From: Sipunculus nudus
Taxonomy: Eukaryota > Annelida > Sipuncula > Golfingiida > Sipunculidae
Direction: 5' to 3'
DNA: 64,000 nt
Assembly: GCA_026874595.1 (NCBI GenBank)
Contig: CM049316.1
Coordinates: 53,885,676 to 53,949,675 of the forward strand
This document shows positions 24,783 to 39,000 of this stretch, piece after piece; the first letter of the stretch is position 1, and every line of letters starts with the position of its first letter. The translations under genes were made by a program, and so were the position numbers. Below the pieces are notes generated by a model. That model worked only from the letters and a program-made list of their open reading frames with translations. It made no database searches and was not told the origin of the DNA.

Positions 24783-25592
24783 CTGTATAAAAAAAAACAA
24801 TCTGTTGTCATATATGATCTGAGAAGGCATTCAGTCCTGGTCTCAGGCCTACAGAAATTCTTGTAATTTCAACTCGTGAACTCTAGAGGAGCTTTAAGCC
24901 AAGTGTCCGCCAACTCCCGGTTCAATTTTTAATGTCTAATTGCAAGTTTCTCAGGAATAATTTAATTTGTCAAGACTTGTTTGCCAAGATACTACGACTG
25001 TTTGTGAGGATGGAAAAACAGAAAACTTGTCAAGTTGACTCTTCATGGAAGGTGGCACACATAATAGATACCTACTCACCACACATGCTCTCATCAGTCT
25101 ACGGTAAAACAAATGGCCATGCACTGATCTCTGCCGATATTTAGGGTGTCACAGTGCATTCACAAAATATAACTTACAAAAGTTGCCAATGTATTGCAAA
25201 TCAAGTTTGTAACACCCATGGACATTTTTGATTGACGGATAAAAAGAGAAATACATGCAGTGAAAAGTATATCTGCATAATATGAGTGGCTGATGACGCA
25301 CCAATTATTTACCTGTACCTACACCTGCCTCAGAGTTATACCCACCCAGCAGAAAGCATTCTGTCCAAGGCCAGGGCATGCTACTATATCAACAGGACTA
25401 GTGCAGTTTTCCTCGGGACCAACGCAATTGTAACAGGCAGCTGTAACGGAAAATTAAAGTTAAAACAAAAACCAATTTTAACAGACCTCTGGCCTTAAAA
25501 GTCAATAGTTCAAAAGTTGACAGTTCTTGATTAACGATAATCACATAGCTCGCATCCGATGAAGGAGAAATGTGATCAGTGAGGACACTAAC

Positions 25593-25694
25593 CTGTACAC
25601 GTTTTACCATCATTTATTGGTAAATATCCAGTCTTGCAGGTTTTACAGAACGCCGGAGGACTGACGTAATCACTACATCCCGGAGTGCTTTCCG
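25593..25694 (-). CDS. cysteine module exon 28 (most 3' confident)
   Basis: Acceptor atttta-tag type (tatag at 25695-25699) and donor GTTAGT, phase 1-1. Four Cys: C-x9-C-x2-C-x12-C, ending CKTGYLPINDGKTC. The next exon downstream is not settled. Confidence 0.78.
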
Positions 25695-28128
25695 CTATAA
25701 AATCAGTGAGAAATAGTGAGAAATGGAATAATCCTGGTATTCAGAGCATGTTAATTATTATATACTTTTTAATACAAATATACATAGTGTCACTCACAAT
25801 CTGCATTAACCAACCAAAACACAAAACCCTACGTAAGATTACTTAATTTTAAAAAGAATTTATTTTTCCAGACAAAATATAATGGAGATTGGGTGACCTT
25901 GATATCGCTTTTGACCTAAAAGATCGCTTCTAGGACATCGCTTCATGTCATTTTGGCTTTGCCTTTAAACTATCAAATGGTATTTATTAATTCAGTTTGT
26001 AATAAAGTTGTGCTTAAAGTGTTAAGAGTTGGTGTAAAATTACAGAGTAAACGAAAACCCAAAACACAATGGCGATTCTGTTTTATTCAATATCACAGTA
26101 TAAACTCTTACCTCTCGTCAACCGCGTGAATTGACCATACGGTCACTACCATTACAAATTTTCATCATACGATGTATTTTCATGAAATTATCAAGTACGT
26201 TTACCACTTATTGGTTCCAGAAGCTTTTGGAGTGGCGGCGAATTATATAGGACTTAATTGCTAGTGTGTTTAGGGAGTAGGAACCACTTTACACCTGTCA
26301 AAACTAGCACGTATTTTACATACCCAGACATTTCTGACTGGCATCTCCCAGTTGATAGCCATCTTGACACCGTATACAACCTGACGGTGAGCAGAGGGCA
26401 CAAAACGGAACAAGATCATGACAGGCTGAAACAAACGGAATAATGTAAAAAATTGAACAGTGATACCGCGGCAAAAGGACGTGTATATTGTTAAGGTTCA
26501 CCTCAGGGGCGGATTCTGGATTTAGAAAAAAAGGAGGGGTCCAAGCTAGGATGACTAATGATAAAAACTAAAAAAGGGTCTCCAGGTCCGGGAGGGGGGG
26601 GGGCAGGCCGCGAATATTGGCCTGAACTCTTCGAAAGGTTGCGGCGACGGGAAGGGCGATATTATAAACGTAAGAATTGTTTTATTTCGTACAAGAAGAA
26701 CTTGAAATTTAATAATTCATTTTAGCTGCAAAACCTGAAGAGAATTTTTATAGGGTATATTTAATAGAACAAATTGCAAATTTGATATAAATGCTATAAA
26801 GCATAAATATCTTGTAACTTTTAAAAAGTTTGCAATTTTGAGATGGCGGTTATGACTTTTGTGTTGAGATTTCACATGTGTGGCCATGACAGTTGAAATG
26901 TTGACAGGGATATATCTGAACTGACTATCCTCAAACGTTGCATGATAACTGAGATATTATTGGGTATGATGAATACCATCACTACAATAATGACATGTAG
27001 GATGCCACAGTCTAAAAGTAGTGTAATTGCTGCTATGAGCTGAAGATGGACAAGATCCCTTGATTAGATCTCTAGATTATCTCAGGATATTTTATTATGT
27101 AATAATATATACATGTATAATTATGTTCGAACCTTATCTGATGAAGATACAGATGATCTCCGGGCATCTCTCTAAACCACTTATAATACAACTATAATGA
27201 CATTTGTTTATGTCTGTGTTTACTTTTAAAATTAAGATTTCACACCATATATATTAAAGTTACCTGGTTATGGTTCACTTTTAAGTTTTCATCATTTAAT
27301 GGCTTTCTAATTCATTTAAACAAAATGTGTTTACAGACTCAGCGTCCAATGAATATCCTAGCAAGATTGAAATATATGAAATATCATAGAATATCTTTAA
27401 AACGTTAGCATAATTGCAAACAAATTTATGTTTTCCTATATTAAAATTATAGAATAACAAAAATACAAATGACCTGATTTTAGCCAGATTTATGCATGTC
27501 CAAAATATAGTGCAAATCAGTACAGCCTTTGCTGAAAAAAGCTGTTATAGGTGTGTCTGGAATTATTGAAATATATAGGCCTTTTATCAATGTGTCTTTG
27601 GCAGTTCTGAAAAAAATGGGCTTAGAGCAGACAAACAGGTGACTTCATCAGCGTAGAATGATTAACTATGAAACCTTAGTTAGTTAGATCTGTTATTTCG
27701 CTCCTCAGACTGGCTCGGTTGGAGGGGACTAAGTCCCCCGCCCCGGCCGTCTCCTAAGCGTGGAGTAGTGCCATAAACCTGTTTGTTGTTTTGGTTCAAA
27801 CATAATGGTAGATCAAAATAACTATGTACCCATCAGATCAAGTCTGTAAGGTCTTGGCTTCGAAATAAGCAATAAGGCCGGTTATTGGGATGTATTTAGG
27901 GGCCACGAGTACCTGTTCTCTGATAAAGGTCCGCTATCCGAACTACATAACTTTATCAATTTTCTTTATTTTCATAATTAAGCTTACTATTTGGAATATA
28001 ATTGATCTCATTTATTATGTGAATTGTTTAATTATAATTCTATATCAGACATTGAACCTGAAATAGACTGAAATAAGGTCACTTTCGTAACAATCAGCAG
28101 AACGGCTGGATATTGTACACGCGTCTTT

Positions 28129-28187
<59 letters not shown>

Positions 28188-31100
28188 GGAATATTTTTAA
28201 CATGGTATATTGCATTATTATATATATATGGAATATTTTTAACATGGTATATTGCATTATTATTATATATATATGGAATATTTTTAACATGATATATTGC
28301 ATTATTATATATATATGGAATATTTTTAACATGGTATATTGCATTATTATATATATATGGAATATTTTTAACATGGTATATTGCATTATTAAATATATAT
28401 GGAATATTTTTAACATGGTATATTGCATTATTATATATATATATATATATGGAATATTTTTAACATGGTATATTGCATTATTATATATATATATGGAATA
28501 TTTTTATCATGGTATATTGCATTATTATATATATATGGAATATTTTTAACATGGTATATTGCATTATTATATATATATGGAATATTTTTAACATGGTATA
28601 TTGCATTATTATATATATATGGAATATTTTTAACATGGTATATTGCATTATTTTCGCGTTATTTACTACTGAAATTTCAGGTGAATAGTTTTACAGTTTG
28701 CTTTTACAAATTCCAACTTATCCATACCGTGAGAAGACACTATCTGGGGGACTTTGTTTGGAAGTTTTGGTCCCACCTTTTGATACACTGATAAATACTT
28801 CTATTTTTTTTTTAAGTTTTAATTTTGGGACACAAAGAATGGACGAATTAGTCCATTATATATTTACTTAAAGAACATTATGACATAAAGAAATAAATAA
28901 ATTTTGGCATTAAAGGGTTCAAAAAGTTTCTATGACAACCTTACCTTTGCATTCGCTCGTCTGAGTATGAAGGTAGTACCCGTCATAGCATGCTGAACAC
29001 GTCGGGTCCCCTCTGGTGTACTGACATCTCTTACACAGTGGGTCACAAGCTGCGGAACACGCAGGAGCAAAGTGTGCACCTCCTCAGTTCATTTGAATTA
29101 ATGACATGATACATTGAACTTTGAAACTTTAACAATTCAACCTTTTAACAGATGACATTCATTGTTCATCACTGCCTCATTTCCAGTCACGATGTATTAA
29201 AAATGTATGAGATATATCAAGAATAAATTATCAGACTTTCCAAAACACAAAAGGTATACATTTACAACGTTGAAATGCCAATATTCCCAAGTCCCCATGT
29301 TTATACACTGATGATGGACATGCATAAGAGACAATATATCTGCAGTCGTAAGAGGACCAATGGTTATACAGAGGGATCTTGTGTTCATTTATTATGGTTA
29401 CAGCTAAACAAAACTTCGATTCGTAAAACACACTCCATTAGTGGTAATAATCAAGACAAACCTAGACAAATTCACTATCCTGCCATATAGATAAAGATAT
29501 TTGAGGGGGTATAAAAATATCACCTTTGGAAAAAGGGAAGAATAAATCATCTTACCGTCACAAACATAAGAGCCATTGACGGGATGCAGGTAACTGCCTT
29601 GGGTACACTCTAGGCACGTCTTCCCGTCAGAGGAACAGTCTATACAACGCTCCGGGCATGCTGTGAATTAAACTGAATAATCACAGGCAATACACGCATT
29701 CACTTCGAACCAAACTAATCGTCAACATTCACTTTCTAAAGCATTATTTTTAAAAAAAATCCTCAGCACATGGGACACCATGGGGAACCATATATCCCAA
29801 ATAACTGTCACACAATTGAGGGGTTTTCACTTTATTTCATACGTTCAATTATATCCAAAGAAAAAAAGTAAAAAAGTAGAGATAAACTAATCACTTATGA
29901 TGGCAACATTTGTCTGTAAGTTTGTCGGTTCTGAACATCATAAGGACTTGCCTGTACACGTGGACATTTCGTTTAGGCTGTATCCAGCGGAACAAACCAC
30001 GCATGTTTCACTACTCCTGCATGAAACACATCCCTGGATACAGACTGGAATAAAATACAAACATACACACCATTACACGTGTACAAGTTATACTTACATA
30101 ACAGGCTGCATATCGTGGGTAAGTTACAACAGACAACCTCAAACAAAAATAACGAGTACTATAATAAGAATGAATTTCAAGGAAAAGTCCTTTTATTATT
30201 ATGCATGTATTGTGCAGGGCTCAAGATTAGAGTTGGAATTTATTTTTTATGGTTAGCGCGCTGGTCGATATACTAGTACAGGATCTGAAATCCAGATCGC
30301 ATTTTCGCGGGAATATGTTTTATTTGCTGCCCAGCGTCACCCGATCCAATATAGACATTACATACTAGCAAATGTGTATACACAGCCGTGTAATTCATAA
30401 ATTTGTTCACAATCTACATTAACACTTGTTTAATTGTCGGATCCCACTGTTTGGTTGAAAAGTTAGCCAATTTCTAGCCATGTTGCAAATTGATAATGAC
30501 AGTTTAACTAGTTTTTTTTCAATTTGATTGACAGCCGTGAGCTGATTAAACGCTTACACGAGCACGTGTAGGTATTGGTGTCCCAGAACATGTTGGTTGC
30601 CGCACATTTCTCACAGGTTGTCGAGGAAACACACTCAGTACACCCATCACCGCAGACTGCAAAGAAGCCACTCGATTTTAAACTGCGTGACCAGATGCTA
30701 TTTCAAAATAACTGTACATATTTCTTTTTCGATTTTGATGATGAACAAGATCGTTCATTGCACTTTCGTGGCCGTATGGAATTGCGATAAGTAAATACTG
30801 GTCTGCAGATGTGTAAGCACCTTGAGTCAGGGTTATATATAATATGTATAATATATCAGTAATTTTAGGTAACTATATTCCACACTTGGTATATATGTAT
30901 AAATAAAGAGGTTCATGCATATTCAAGGCAAAGCAAGATTACAATCAATCTAATTAACATCCTGTACAATTATAATATTGGTTTCGCTGATATACACGCG
31001 ATAACGCTAATAATACAATCGTTTACTGAACTATGTCAATATATTATGTGTTTACTTTAAGTTACATATATACATCATTCTTTTAATTAGAAATTAACGA

Positions 31101-34100
31101 TGTTTAGAATTTCTCGTCAACAGATGTAGATCCACACTTCTCAGTGCAGTATAAACCTACAATCTGAATGGAAGCTCACACTTACCGTGGCAAGCGTTCT
31201 CCACGGGATCATAGTAAGTGCCCTTTCGACATTGGAAACACCAGGTAGCGCTGTTGCATTCCAAGCATCTCTCCCCGCCAGGACAAACTAGATAATACAT
31301 GTCCAGTTTACATGTATATAACAGAGTTATACAGCAGCATTATAAAGCATACAGAAAGGTATCCAGCAAATGTATACAAAAAAAGATAAAGAACTGTATA
31401 CAGTAAAGTACAAAGATACATGACCGTTTAAAGAATACATAACAAAAATGCACAGTAAAATTATACTCTGAATGTATACAACAAAAGGTACAAACATCAG
31501 TGAAAAATAGTAACATAACCATCAGATTATATATGGCGCAAAAACCGTGTAGTCGGCATAGCCACGGTAACTCTCGCATGTATCTGTCTAAGTGTTTCAG
31601 ATAAATGTACCTTGAATTAATCAAAAATAATTTTATGATTACGCACGCAAAACACATGATAAATGATATTCATACTACTCTGTAAATATTTATAAGTTAA
31701 TAATTTTATGGGTAATTCTTCAAGGCGTGTTATATGTAAATTTACAATATCAGTCATTGTAAATTAGAAAAATCTTCCTCATAGTTAAATCAGTGCCACG
31801 TTTTAATGAAACCAGAAGGAGCATTTTATTTTTCAAAATATAAGAGTGTAAATCGTTGGAAATGCGATAAGTGTAAATACTTTAACATGTAACGTAGCAA
31901 CACACAGTGTTTTTTTGTAGAGTAAGGGTTATCTCCAGTGATTCATAATCTGACAGATGTTGAACAAACAATTTAACGTATCAGGGAGTATCTTGTAGAG
32001 GGATACTTGTATAGTGTAGTGTGAAGAGTTATGGGGACGGGTTCAGGACGTACCTTTACACGTGCCGTTTGAATAGTAATACCCAGACTGACAAGCCCGA
32101 CACTTTGACTTCCAGCTCGGACAAGATATGCAGTGTGCATCTTCACAGGCTAACAATAAAATAATAATAATAATAATAATAAGAAGAAGAATAAGAAGAA
32201 AGAGAAAAAAAAAATAACTTTCAACCAATATCTACGGATGTACAAGGAGTGCAGTTTGAAGGGAAAAAAATCAACACAGCAGTTCATTTCTAAAAAGGTC
32301 GTTTATTTACAAATAAATGTACCAAATTATATTTTGACTTCATATTTATAAGTACATTAAAAGCTTACCTTCACAGACCTCCAGTGAGAATCCAGACGTA
32401 CAGGTGTGACATGTCACGTGACCGTTCTCAACGGAACATGTTTTACATTCCTGTCCGTCAGTTTCTGATTACATGATAAACATTGTTAACAATAATTCAT
32501 ACCTTCTTGGAGAACTTTTCGCAAAAAGTTTAAGAGACTCAAGGAGGTTTATTCTGTTAGACAAAACAAATTGACACTGGGTACAAGCGTTCTCGCGTGG
32601 ATTAACTGTATAGTGTTTATTTTAATATATTCGACTTCCGTATCATGATGCATTTCACTTAGCTTTGAGCCAGATCTTCACCTGCATTTTCTATAGAATT
32701 TATGTGATTTCTGGCTTATTCTGCGTACATATTAATGAATTACACAATTAATTCCTGTAACGGAATTTTCCATAATCCCTCTATCAGGGATGTATGATGT
32801 TTATCTACAAGTTATTAGTGGACATGGATCGTGCATCAATGTTGACGAACAGAAAACCATGTAACCTGAGGATGTTGGTTGCTTTGTACGTCCTTTGCAA
32901 AACCTTTTTCCGCCCGACTTGCCGCCAGGTGTCCAATTTGAATGTATTTGTATTATTTTGTTATATACACTGGCTTTATTCTGGCGTGTTTTAAAAACAA
33001 AAAGGTGCCAGGGATTATTTTCAGTTAATTAACATCAGATATCAGTATAAGTCACTTTTAATATGAATGAACTCTTCTAATGTGTGAGATTTTTAACTTA
33101 CTTATACAAGTCCTGGTGTTGACATCTAAGCAGTATCCGTGCGCGCACACAGCACAGCTGTGCGAGTCTGCGCACTCCTCACATCCGGTAATGCATGCTA
33201 GAAAGAACCATTATCAGAGGCATTGATAAAATCATATTAATGGAACATGGTCTGTATGTTTGATATATGTAAATCAGTGTAAAATAAATGTTCCTGACCA
33301 AAAGAAGCACAGGCCGAACAAAGAAAGTGTATTCAGTTTGAATATATATTAATCGGTAGCACAATATATAGGCCCGTGAGTATGATGGAGTGATCTGAGC
33401 TCGCGGTTTATTGTTAAGCACTATGCCACTGATCATGTATTGAAATATGATGGCCAATCGCACTCCTTCCCCGTAATCTCATGAGAATAAGGCCTTATAT
33501 ATTGAGCTTTTGCCGCAAATCTGCATTTATTACTACTTGTTAGCCACATATCCCATATCAATTTCATCGTACCTGCGCACCTGGCTTTATATACGTAATA
33601 TCCGCTGTAACATTGTTTGCAACCTCCTGATGTCTCACAAACCTGGCACTTGCTGTCACAATCTGCAAAATAATGCTTATCCTGAAGATATTACGGCAGG
33701 GTATTGTTTAATATAACACTAGAAGAGAAAAGATCACATGTCACGAGCCAGAAATATGTTACAGTCGTTAAACCATCTTTATTGAAAACACTTGAAAGAC
33801 TTCCTGTTCAATGAAACTGGCGGACCTGCGGCGATAAACTATATCAGAACACGAAACAGTTCCTATAACGGTGCATTATAATTTGTTGAACCTGTTCAGA
33901 TTGAGAAGAGTAACAGATCACGTACCGACACACTGAATCAGCTGTACATCCCAGTATTTGAAGCTCTCACATGAGGAACAGTCGGTCCAGCTGTTACAGG
34001 ACAGGCAGCCGGGTGAACAGTCTACAAATACATCTCATCATCCAAGTAAAAACCAGGCGACTCATTCAGGGAGGAGGGGATTATAGGGGTTTATGAGTTT

Positions 34101-35617
34101 ATTTCTATACCAGTATTTGGGTCAAAATGTTTTGTGGGTAGACTTTCTTGGGTCCCCCATTATGCACAACCATTGTATTCAATTTTGTTTTCTTTTTCTT
34201 CTTTGTTCTGTCTGTGTTTGTGGTAGATTTTAAATATGTCTGATGTTCCAAAACTGATATTTGGGCATAAGTGACCTTCTAACTGTGTTTGACCTTGGCC
34301 TAGGATATTCCCCATTATCGCGCAGCTGCGGGAGGGGGCGAGGGGGTTCCAGTGATCGCTCGGTGATTGCAAACATTTGATTTGTAATTACAATATATAA
34401 CAGAATACTGAAACAAAGGCTTCTGTTACTGTACATTATCGACATTTCTTATGTTTAGATTGATATAGCTACTGAATAAATATGTCATTGGATTTATTTC
34501 TTTTTAAGAATTTCCATCTTGAAACAGGCATGTATATGACGATCGACTGCTATATGACTCTCATAATTGTGCAGTATGCTAGTAAAGTAAGTAATTCAAT
34601 ATACGTGGTTAAATTATAAATATATAGTTTTTATATGAAGCAGTAATTATTCAAATAAACAATTTTGATTAATAAAAATACTATTGTCACGAGACTGTAT
34701 ATTCATAAAATTTCAGCTTAAAATAAAAATATGCTTTCTAATGAATGCAAGCCTCCGCCTTTCACTGATTCGGCCCATATTCACAAATGTATTCGTGCAC
34801 AAAAGACAGTAAATTTGATTGAATTCCTTGATGGTGTTCCTGAATCCGGGTCACGGATCCACACACCATAATCTTTAAGATTCTACATTGACCTGATCCG
34901 GAAATGCCCTGAAATTTTAATGAGATTTTGTTCATGATTGCGTGGGTTATGTTGCGAATAATAGCACAAACACAAACACACAAACATACGGACGTGGATG
35001 AACGCATACCCTCCCGGCGGAGACCATAACCATTAGGTATGACATTTTACAAAAAATGGAGTGTGAAGTGTGTTTTAGGTTTATTTTGTTTCGTTCCGCC
35101 TGGTTTGTGTCAGCTGAGAGTACTTACCTTCACAAGATATCGCTGGCGATCTTGAAAGATATCGCGGTCCTGAGCACTCCTCACAGCTCTGTCCATCTGT
35201 ACATCTTTTGCAGTGCTTCAGACACTCTGCAAACATACATTAAATTATACTCTTTTTACATGATTTTACAAGTCCTCAAAAAGTTTTTAAGGGGCATATG
35301 TTCGCAGTACAGCTAAGACATATTTATTACTTAAATTTAAGACTACCACGGTACACAGAACCGAATGTGATACTACATAGTGTAAGTGTAATTTCCTGGC
35401 ACGATTATGAGATTTAACGAACCCCTGCAGGAGCCGTCATGAAAGTATACTCCCTGAGAGCTGGTAGGTCCGCAGGTTAAACACATGGCTTCCTGATTCA
35501 GTACGGAAACACTGGTCAGGGGACAAACTGCAATAATAATGTTAATAATAATAATAATAATCATAATAATAATAATAATGAACTATTCAATAACGAAACA
35601 CTAGTTTAAACTGAAAT

Positions 35618-35670
<53 letters not shown>

Positions 35671-36040
35671 CCTGCGTTGGTCCCTATAATTTTGTTAGAT
35701 TTTTATTTTACATAAATATACACCAAGGAAAAGCAGCCCCTATACTGTTACACTGTTCACCCTGTGTCCGGCCACCCTATTGCTGCCATGGCCAGTTCAA
35801 GTAATTTACAATTATCACTACAGGTGGCATCTGTGTGCTCAATTACTAGTATAGGATTTAATGAGGATTCTCATGTAGTCCCTACCCCTAAGTGATAGTG
35901 GGGCTCCCTGGAGAAAAAAGTAAACTATTTGCACCCCACAGAAGGAGCCAAATGATCAGTGAAGATTTATAAACATAATAAAAAAATGAGAAAAAATTAT
36001 TCCTCGACCTGTTGCAGGTCTAATATATATATAGTTATAT

Positions 36041-36098
<58 letters not shown>

Positions 36099-39000
36099 CC
36101 CGAAAGTTTTGTTTTTCTTCAGCAGAATTTTTGGAGGTGCATTGTTTGACCTGTAGGACTATTTTTCATTTAAAATAAAAAATCGAAACTCATGACGCAT
36201 AGTTAATTAGGACAAGCAAACTTTAATAAACGTTCAAGCAATTACAACACGATGAAAACAATAATAACAGATAATCGTGCAGGTAACTAGCCACTTATTC
36301 AACTGATCATTTAAATGAATAACTAGTCAATAGTCTACAAGGATATTCTCCATGTCAGAGGATACACGTAATATTAAATCAAAGGTAAAGCACATACAAC
36401 TATATCACAAAGGCTCTGTGACCATGTAATATACAAACGAAGCATGAGACACATTCATCATCGACACGTCCATGTCCAGGTTCGGAAGTTAACAATGATT
36501 CATCTTAACGAACCATGCCTTACCCTGACACTGGTTGTCTTGCAGAAAATATCCAGGTATACACGATGTGCACACGACACCCAGGTTTGTGTTATGAGAA
36601 CACTCTCTACAACCAGGCGGACAAGCTGTAAATCAAAAGGGAAACAGTCAATTGTCCAGTCAGCAGGGGTGACGTGTTACCTACGGCTCTTATTGAAAAC
36701 ACGTGCAGGCTAGTAAAAAAAGTCATTGCAAGTTTTTTTTAGTCTTATTATGTTTAAGATTTAACCCTTAAGAGCAAGATAATATATGATGGCATGCTAA
36801 ATGCCGTTTATTTTATAGCGTTATCGGATTTTTATATGCAGATTTTGACAGATATTTTTTTAGATAAAAATATAAAGATTATACTTTGATTTCAATTTAT
36901 TTACTAAAATATGTTATCAAAAATTTTTGTGAGAACTTACCATTACAGATATCGTTTGAGAAATACCTCCCGGTACAGTTGCTACAGTCAGTCTCGTTCT
37001 TTAACGAACAAACTGGGGAGTAGTAAAGTCAATATTTCATATGAATATAGGTACAAACACCTTAACAATGTTGTATGAAATTGTAAGGCGTGAAGGTCTG
37101 GGATGGTAAACTAAAATTCTTGAAATATATGTCTAAGGATTCTAAAGTTAAAACCAACGGTCCCCTGGCATATATGTTTTGTTAATACCATCGGACCAAC
37201 GGCATTTCTATTTTGTTATACCCCCAGCCAACAGGCATCAAAATATGGTTTTTGCCATCTAATCAGCCGAACGGGAAGCTTCCCAGCCTCAAAATGGCTC
37301 AGTCCAGTCCTGTGTTCAATCTGAAGACATTATGATATAAACTGAGATAAATAAGAATTGAAGTTAAACCTAAAAGTGACAGGATATTGTTTTTAACTAT
37401 TGATAATGCAAAAATGAACGAAAGTTGTCTAGAAGATATTGGATTAAAGTAAAAGAAGGCCTATTGGACTTAGTACCATTCACAATTTATTGTTATCACT
37501 GGAAGTTACTTGTTTAATAAAGCAAGACAATAAATCCTAAGAGTATTTCAGACAAGTTGATTTTAAATGTAATTTGATAGACACTTTGTATCTCCTTTTT
37601 GTCTTTGTCAGTTTTGTGCGTTTGTCATAACTTACTGGTGCAGGTTCGGGACACGTGATCAAATATGGTTTCTGGTGGGCATTTGTCGCATCCATTTACG
37701 CCGCCGTTATGACACTCAAGGCAGTTACCAGGGCATTCTGGGTAAAACAAATACAAATAAGACATCTGACTTGGATATTTTGCTTAGTGGTAGCAACATA
37801 GGCGACCAGTTCAGATGTACCGAAGTCAGTGGAAATGTATGAAATCAAATTAAAACAACAAATTTGTATTAATTTGTTTATAAATTCCTGGGGACTGGAC
37901 ACAGTAAGACCTCCCGAGACTCGGTTTTGAAATCACACCTCGATTGCCAAAATATATTCATGTTCAATGTACAATTTAAAGCCTTATTTCTGATTTATAG
38001 AATGCAACGTTTAATATTTAAAATAACAGTAATTATATAAATTTTTCACACTAAAAGGATATCTCTCTCCGTAAGCCTTTAAAATCTCCCTCCTTCAGGC
38101 TTCAAACTCATATCTTGAATCAAAATTTTAAAAAGGCAGTATTTCATTCCTTGAACAACGATGTCAGTATCATTTTTGTATAATTCCAGGAAAATCGTGA
38201 AATTCAACCGGATGATTTGAGTTATTTATTTATTTTTTTTTTGGGGGGGGGGGGGGAGTAATCATTAACACTCGTATTCATCTGGTATTTGGTGATTTAA
38301 AAAAAAAAAACCGCGGTTTCATCCCTATAATCACGATATACCATAATCTTATATATTCTGTGGATGTGTATGTGACGTCACCTTCACAGTTTCCGTTATG
38401 CCAGGCTTTCTTGCATTGATTACACTTATCCTCGGAGTCCATGGGAACCGACAAACAAGCTAAGAAATGAAAAAGATCATTTTTGTTCTTTATCTACAGA
38501 ACAAATGAATGTTGCACAATATATGTAGGAATTTTAAATATTATACAATATTAACTAATAATGCCTGTATATGAATCATTCATATTCTGTTTGCCTCTAT
38601 ATGCAACAGCGAAATGTGAATAAATAAATTAGCTAGAAATGAAAAAAAAGTATACCTCGCATGAATTTGGTAAGAGAATTAAGTATAATACAATACAATG
38701 TAAGCCATACCTTTTATCTGAACAAAGCATAAATCTATAGATCTGGTCGAGAGACTGTGTGTACGTTTTAGTTAAATAAAATGTGCATTTAAAACAATTT
38801 TTTTATATTAACCGACAGTGACAGAGATGTCTTAAAATGGCAATGTCACACCTTGACAGTCGCCCTCCATGGTGACATATCCGTGTTCACATCGAGTACA
38901 GTATACTCTCGGTGGTCCGTAGATAGGGTTGACGACGTCACAGGCTTCACACCGGTCAGGACAGGCTGTGTGAACAATAAATAATCAGTACTTAAACGGA

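Noticed and set aside
28045-28791. Four overlapping frames rich in IYIWNIFNMVYCI repeats
   Set aside because: An artefact of a 42-bp (14-codon) AT-rich array on both strands.
31340-31657. 105-residue minus frame, hydrophobic, membrane-like
   Set aside because: An AT-rich intron read in a Phe/Leu/Ile-rich frame. It lies between two well-defined module exons and has no splice context.
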